Shown here: piece by piece, positions 61,901 to 64,000 of the stretch | Layout of the letters: every line of letters begins with the position of its first letter | Position numbering within the stretch: the stretch's first letter is position 1 | NCBI GenBank assembly: GCA_038532735.1 | Contig: JBCBAC010000003.1 | Coordinates: 124,001 to 188,000 of the forward strand | Direction of reading: 5' to 3' | DNA length: 64,000 bases | Origin: JAHTBL01 sp038532735 | GTDB lineage: Bacteria; Pseudomonadota; Alphaproteobacteria; Rhodobacterales; Rhodobacteraceae | The notes under the pieces: generated by a model | Told to the model about the DNA's origin: nothing | Seen by the model: the letters and a program-made list of their open reading frames with translations, nothing else | Database searches by the model: none | Made by a program: the position numbers and the translations under genes

Positions 61901-64000
61901 GACTGTTGGTGTAAATGCAGGCGGTCCCACCATCTCGCTTGCTGGCAATGATGTGACCTTTGACTTCGGCGCGGTCGATAACCCGGTCAACGGCGTCATC
62001 AATGCGGGCGACAGCTTCTATCTGCTGGTCACTGCCGTTGTCGAAGACAATGCGGCCAATGTCGCGGGCGCGGACCGGACGAATACAGTCACGCTTGATG
62101 TTGATCCGGATGGGCCCGGCGGCCTCGGACCTTTCAACCAACAACAAAGCAGCGCCGATGTCCGCATCGTGGAGCCTCTGATTGAGATCGACAAGACCGG
62201 GCCCTTGGCCTTGAGCCCGGGGCAATCAGGTCAATTCACGATCACCGCGACGAATAGCGGCCCGAATGTGACACCCTCTGCCACGGGCCCGGCCTATGAT
62301 ATCGAAATCGGGGATACGCTGCCCGCTGGGATGACGCTTGATGCAACGGCGTTCACCGTTCTGATCGACGGCGTCACAACCGCCTTTACCGAGACGCGCA
62401 CGGCGGGCAATGACGGCTTCACGATCACCGTGCCGCGTCTGTTGCCGGATCAGGTGCTGACGGTGCAATATAACGCGACGCTAGATGCAGGTGTCGCAGC
62501 GCTGACGACCTATACCAACACGGCGACCGCCGATTATGACAGTGCGCCGGGCGACCCGGTGGACAGCCAAGGCAACCCGATCACAGATCGCGACGCACCG
62601 CAGGTCAGCGATACACATACGATCGCGACGCTTCCCACACTCGACAAGACGGTCACGGGTACATCCAACCCGCTGACAGGGGATGCGCAGTTTGATGCGT
62701 TCGATGACCTCGCGATTGGAGAGGAAGCCACCTATCAGCTTGTTATCACCCTGCCCGATATTCCGATGGACAGTGTTCAACTGGTCGACGCGCTGCCACC
62801 GGGGATGGACTTCGTCTCAGCTCAGGTCATCAGCACAGACGCGGATATCACGATCAACGGCACCACCTCGATCACGGATGCGGGTCAGAACGTGACTTTC
62901 CTTTTCACCGACGTCGTCAATGCCGTTGGCGGGACCAATCAAATCACGGTCGAGGTCGTCGCACGTGTCAATGCGTTGGCCAGCAATGTCGATGATGCCG
63001 ATCTAACCAACACCGGCACACTGACAATCGCGCCTCAGGGCGAGGCTGCGCTGACCCCGGTCACAGATACTGCAACGGTCGAGGTGGTTGAGCCTGAACT
63101 GACCATCGACAAGACGGGCAACATCGCCGTGAACCCGGGCGATACGATTGACTACAATATCCGGATTGAGAATACGGGCAACGCGCCCGCCTATGATCTG
63201 ATCATCGCCGATCCGATGACTGATCCGTTCCTGTCGCTGAACAGCGGCACTGTCGTGGTCACGCTTAACGGCACGAATATCACCGCCGATCTGAACATCG
63301 TGGAAAGTGCGGGCGGATTTTCGGTTGAGTTGGATGACATCAATAATGGCGGCGTACCGTTTGCGGTGCCTGTCGGCGCCGTGGTCGAGGTGACTTATCA
63401 AGCAACACTCGCCAGCAATGCCCCGGATGCGGAAAGTTTCCCGAACACTGCGAGTGTGAACTACGACACGCTTCCCGGTGATCCCGTGGACAGCAATGGC
63501 AACCCGATCCCGGATCGCGACTATTCCGCTGATGACACGCATCTGGTGGCCACTGTACCGTTCCTGACCAAGGAACCGACGGCCTCCAGCTTTGCCGAAA
63601 CCGGCGCAAACAATACCGAGTTGAATATCGGCGAAGAAGTCACCTTCACATATGAAATTTACCTGCCGGAAGTGGCTCTCGAACGGATCTTTTTCTTCGA
63701 TGATCTGCCCGACGGATTGGACTATGTCGGCTTCAATGTGGTTTCGACCGGGGACATCACAGCCAGTAGCGGTGGTCCCGTCCCTGCCCCAACCGAAACG
63801 GTGACGGGCAATGATGTGGAACTTGTCTGGACGAACCTCGACAACCCATTGAATCCGACGCCCCTTGGCAGCATCGGCACCGACGACATCATCACAGTTC
63901 AGGTTGTGGCGCGTGTCACTGATCAATTCACAGCGGGCACCGATCTGGTGAACAACGCGTTGATCGAAGCAGACCCGGTCGGCGCGCCGCCGCTCAACCA
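55962..64000 (+). CDS. giant DUF11-repeat surface/secreted protein (3' end outside window)
   Basis: Open for 2,679 codons from the ATG at 55962 (preceded by GGGAGAGGG) to the window end without a stop. The first residues MVQIPKFEALEDRIVLDASP match the LEPR-XLL-type N-terminal motif found on huge exported proteins, and there is no Sec signal peptide. Residues about 24-200 are a separate acidic domain. Ig-like DUF11 domains follow; from residue 727 they alternate regularly between two types (see the repeat entry). Asp/Asn-rich calcium-type loops are common (for example DSNGNPIPDRD). Such proteins act as adhesins, matrix or fimbria-like filaments. Long ORFs on the opposite strand are coding shadows. 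Whether it ends in a type I secretion signal cannot be seen. Confidence 0.85.
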   Translation, partial: MVQIPKFEALEDRIVLDASPDVTIDAPAEIEIGAQDVPITLTFDNGGTNDSGYAPYVDLVIPTTGSDGDDGVTFDSATFLGQPLVTNEIVFDVNGEAVHPYATDTNGDPLTILATDFGAQAGDTLIVFQLPYGSFSPGNPPVDIDVVLDFSENADINDDFTLSALGGFALGEDAQDNPGTDAPIRGTLAQTDVAQTLFEVTKTNTIPENEAATGPSYPYQYTLVVDVADGQTLDTFSLTDNLPTSLVYLGGLTIAGGTGATIVSEPPLNTQVTAGNDLLQIDFTEVEDTVTVTFDFYIAEDDGTSSVLDDNTGLGQVNNSVTGTGNWTPLDTRDARVTGLSDTATNQIEASALNIQKGVALPVDTGQPGATPGDEYVFTLDIQVADYSELNQLEIIDVLGNGWDYVEGSASFVVTEQTQNIASTGFDETASGDLDVDLSDFNAGGTTTLTFDLSQAMVTAGQDALLTGDIARDGVSDGISTVVTITYRATVRDAFTDPGGALGLPQIGQGDVLSNEVDINSEVRNPTSGVFNAITDDSQASVSIDVGSIREKTIAAINGVVPGPNPIIAAGDTVTFSIIYDSPLGSFDDLTITDNLPQLVFNATEPPPAGQPVFYAPGSGPAIPPAGQSTYGPNDTFFSSFQASGLPGTGLPTVSTNLQDNQIDYDFGGLTISPRAPVVLEILFTVTVQDALFAPDLFLTNQSTAFEGNVAVGETDTTAIAQFNYAEPELNITKGVVAFAPNPNSDVDLGDTGPVTFNAPGTSGARFSGLINSTALENDPIDANIEGIDGGDTLTFAIVVENTGRAPNGAFDVNIADSLPAGMTLVPGSVFVTDGTGATIAFTGDLFAGGITLTDPPPVGGLLEGAISGFDATAGDNIAIVTYDVTIDADAVPRETFTNTGSVGSFAATEGGINRVPAGGLSDDATAQVDRPTISKDLSFRQFTDSGEIANGGAAGRSGNEVVVGENVEFTIRIDIPEAEYFDVVISDRVTIGGLVIESAVIANSPIAGQVNTAGVVSGNEVTFNLGDFTNPSDNDLTNDFIEITVSARIDDVAGFDTGDLARNVAQFEYATQNGGSTTSIRDSANLRLAEPNLTLDKENTDADDIVAVGDRVTYEIDIANLRGSRDAPAFDLTLTDALPAAFMTLDTGSIVLEIDGTAVAFNGTDYALNTGIPANGFTIFIDRLDPNQTAIVRYEADVAQSVPAGTNIDNTADLTFDSTPEDDSGADGDDREYSLSDTETLRITSPELDKSIVSGSSSYGETADPTLGIGETITYELVATIPEGTVDGVILRDTLPAGMEYVSSTVVRFGDDPNVLNNLSAAGPIPTMGTHAGGVTTFTFGDLTNLFDGVQNAEDEIVVRVTARVVEAGVDTSQTLTNTGSLEFVDGQGVAQTVTDTAEIEVVEPDMSIAKAVSPASADAGDIVSYTVTATNDGDGPAYDMVINDDVVGALVSLNPASVALTIFDEMGGQVTTQPAGTAPLGAAAEDTFGFRVNGSGELEIVVPVLQAGYRVEIAYDAEVQDGALFSSSYTNTAEVTRYDSNPAGTEVTDPSAPEEERVYDSNLNNYTVPEATATFTTLDASLEKNYLSSSDSNTADATGATNAQLVVGETVTYELVIDIPQGTADLVLTDQLPAGLSPISAQVTAMNGATSSNGLVDNTTDANANITLTGGSAGSVEFDFGTVTLAGTTATDPAGSQIVVQVVAQVLDIVTTVEDGETLTNTATLTVQDGATQLQPPVTATESVDIVEPEVTIDKSGPIAGDPGDTVRYTIVLENTGTGPAYDGVLADPLADAFLTYGGNLTAVYNDGSTVPASDITGTPLTPSTDGFTITGIDLLPGETLTVSFDVFIETNAPEANTFVNTAQFQFDTVEDGTTTTPGARTDTVSDNHQIATIPFIFKEPFDSSNADTNSDSPTDTPFDLAVGEEVTYRYLITLPELSGQTMSITDDLPSGFRFVEAEVDLTGSLLSGANLSSASGLTVGVNAGGPTISLAGNDVTFDFGAVDNPVNGVINAGDSFYLLVTAVVEDNAANVAGADRTNTVTLDVDPDGPGGLGPFNQQQSSADVRIVEPLIEIDKTGPLALSPGQSGQFTITATNSGPNVTPSATGPAYDIEIGDTLPAGMTLDATAFTVLIDGVTTAFTETRTAGNDGFTITVPRLLPDQVLTVQYNATLDAGVAALTTYTNTATADYDSAPGDPVDSQGNPITDRDAPQVSDTHTIATLPTLDKTVTGTSNPLTGDAQFDAFDDLAIGEEATYQLVITLPDIPMDSVQLVDALPPGMDFVSAQVISTDADITINGTTSITDAGQNVTFLFTDVVNAVGGTNQITVEVVARVNALASNVDDADLTNTGTLTIAPQGEAALTPVTDTATVEVVEPELTIDKTGNIAVNPGDTIDYNIRIENTGNAPAYDLIIADPMTDPFLSLNSGTVVVTLNGTNITADLNIVESAGGFSVELDDINNGGVPFAVPVGAVVEVTYQATLASNAPDAESFPNTASVNYDTLPGDPVDSNGNPIPDRDYSADDTHLVATVPFLTKEPTASSFAETGANNTELNIGEEVTFTYEIYLPEVALERIFFFDDLPDGLDYVGFNVVSTGDITASSGGPVPAPTETVTGNDVELVWTNLDNPLNPTPLGSIGTDDIITVQVVARVTDQFTAGTDLVNNALIEADPVGAPPLN
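58140..64000 (+). repeat. alternating A/B DUF11 domain array in the giant protein
   Basis: A-type units begin EPxxxIDKTG-like and contain PGDTVxYTIxxxNTGxxPAYD; starts at 58140, 59232, 60174, 61209, 62172 and 63090. B-type units contain IGEEVTYxLxIxLP and LPxGxxFVxAxV; starts at 58752, 59703, 60702, 61647, 62631 and 63555. All starts are in one reading frame and strictly alternate. From A2 on, AB pairs are about 306-345 residues long; the first pair is 364 because A1 carries an insertion. Confidence 0.8.

Noticed and set aside
58140..64000. Possible CRISPR-like or satellite DNA repeats
   Set aside because: The repetition is at protein level with units of 440-610 nt that differ in sequence; there are no short identical repeats with unique spacers.

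Overview
The window looks like chromosomal DNA of a marine alphaproteobacterium of the Rhodobacterales (Roseobacter group). The evidence is the GC-rich genes joined by 4-bp ATGA overlaps, the hemB / small membrane protein / mfd block, the soluble phoR in front of pstSCAB-phoU-phoB, the choline-type transporter choXWV, the GlxA-type AraC regulator and a class II DAHP synthase. This is inferred from gene content; no 16S rRNA is present. I see no tRNA, rRNA, CRISPR array, insertion sequence or prophage.

Layout. 0-10 kb: the 3' end of hflX, a penicillin-acylase-family Ntn hydrolase, a beta-hydroxyacid dehydrogenase, a Tat lipoprotein, hemB, a small membrane protein and mfd. 9.8-15.1 kb: a four-gene minus-strand chain (AMP-binding ligase, FrnE-like DsbA, two-TM potassium channel, Bcr/CflA efflux pump) divergent from an HTH-cupin regulator, then a small hypothetical gene, arsC and a 37-codon entericidin-like lipoprotein. 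15-23 kb: a peptide-binding protein, a candidate small RNA, and a complete liv operon (binding protein, livG, livF, two small secreted proteins, livH, livM). 23-31.7 kb: aldose sugar dehydrogenase, queF, glxA-type regulator, DAHP synthase, PAS protein, yicC, gmk, gamma carbonic anhydrase and a Cys/Met-type PLP enzyme. 31.7-39 kb: the whole phosphate regulon, phoR-pstSCAB-phoU-phoB, with a three-repeat Pho box before pstS. 39-52 kb: a YeiH-type permease, a RidA protein, a nine-gene operon with its own ABC importer, and choXWV facing it. 52.4-64 kb: an Omp85-type barrel divergent from a TolC-type lipoprotein, followed by a giant DUF11-repeat protein that runs off the window.

Two regions may be undescribed. 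The first, about 40.8-49.1 kb, is a tightly coupled plus-strand operon: NMT1/THI5-like ABC importer, CodA-like deaminase, FAD-linked oxidase, two paralogous flavodoxin-fold NAD(P)H oxidoreductases, an isopenicillin-N-synthase-fold Fe(II) oxygenase and a creatininase-fold amidohydrolase. A RidA gene diverges from it. Together these look like uptake and stepwise opening of a nitrogen heterocycle whose identity is unknown; the deaminase lacks the glutamine that reads cytosine in E. coli CodA. The second, 52.4-64 kb, pairs a single-POTRA Omp85 barrel and an unusual TolC-family lipoprotein with a protein of at least 2,679 residues. That protein starts with a LEPR-XLL-like motif, has no signal peptide, and from residue about 727 alternates two kinds of DUF11-like domain (A-B-A-B) with an AB period of about 306-345 residues in the regular part.

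A recurring theme is the hairpin directly after the substrate-binding-protein gene in all four complete importer operons (liv, pst, the NMT1-like operon, cho), probably to set binding protein above permease in expression.
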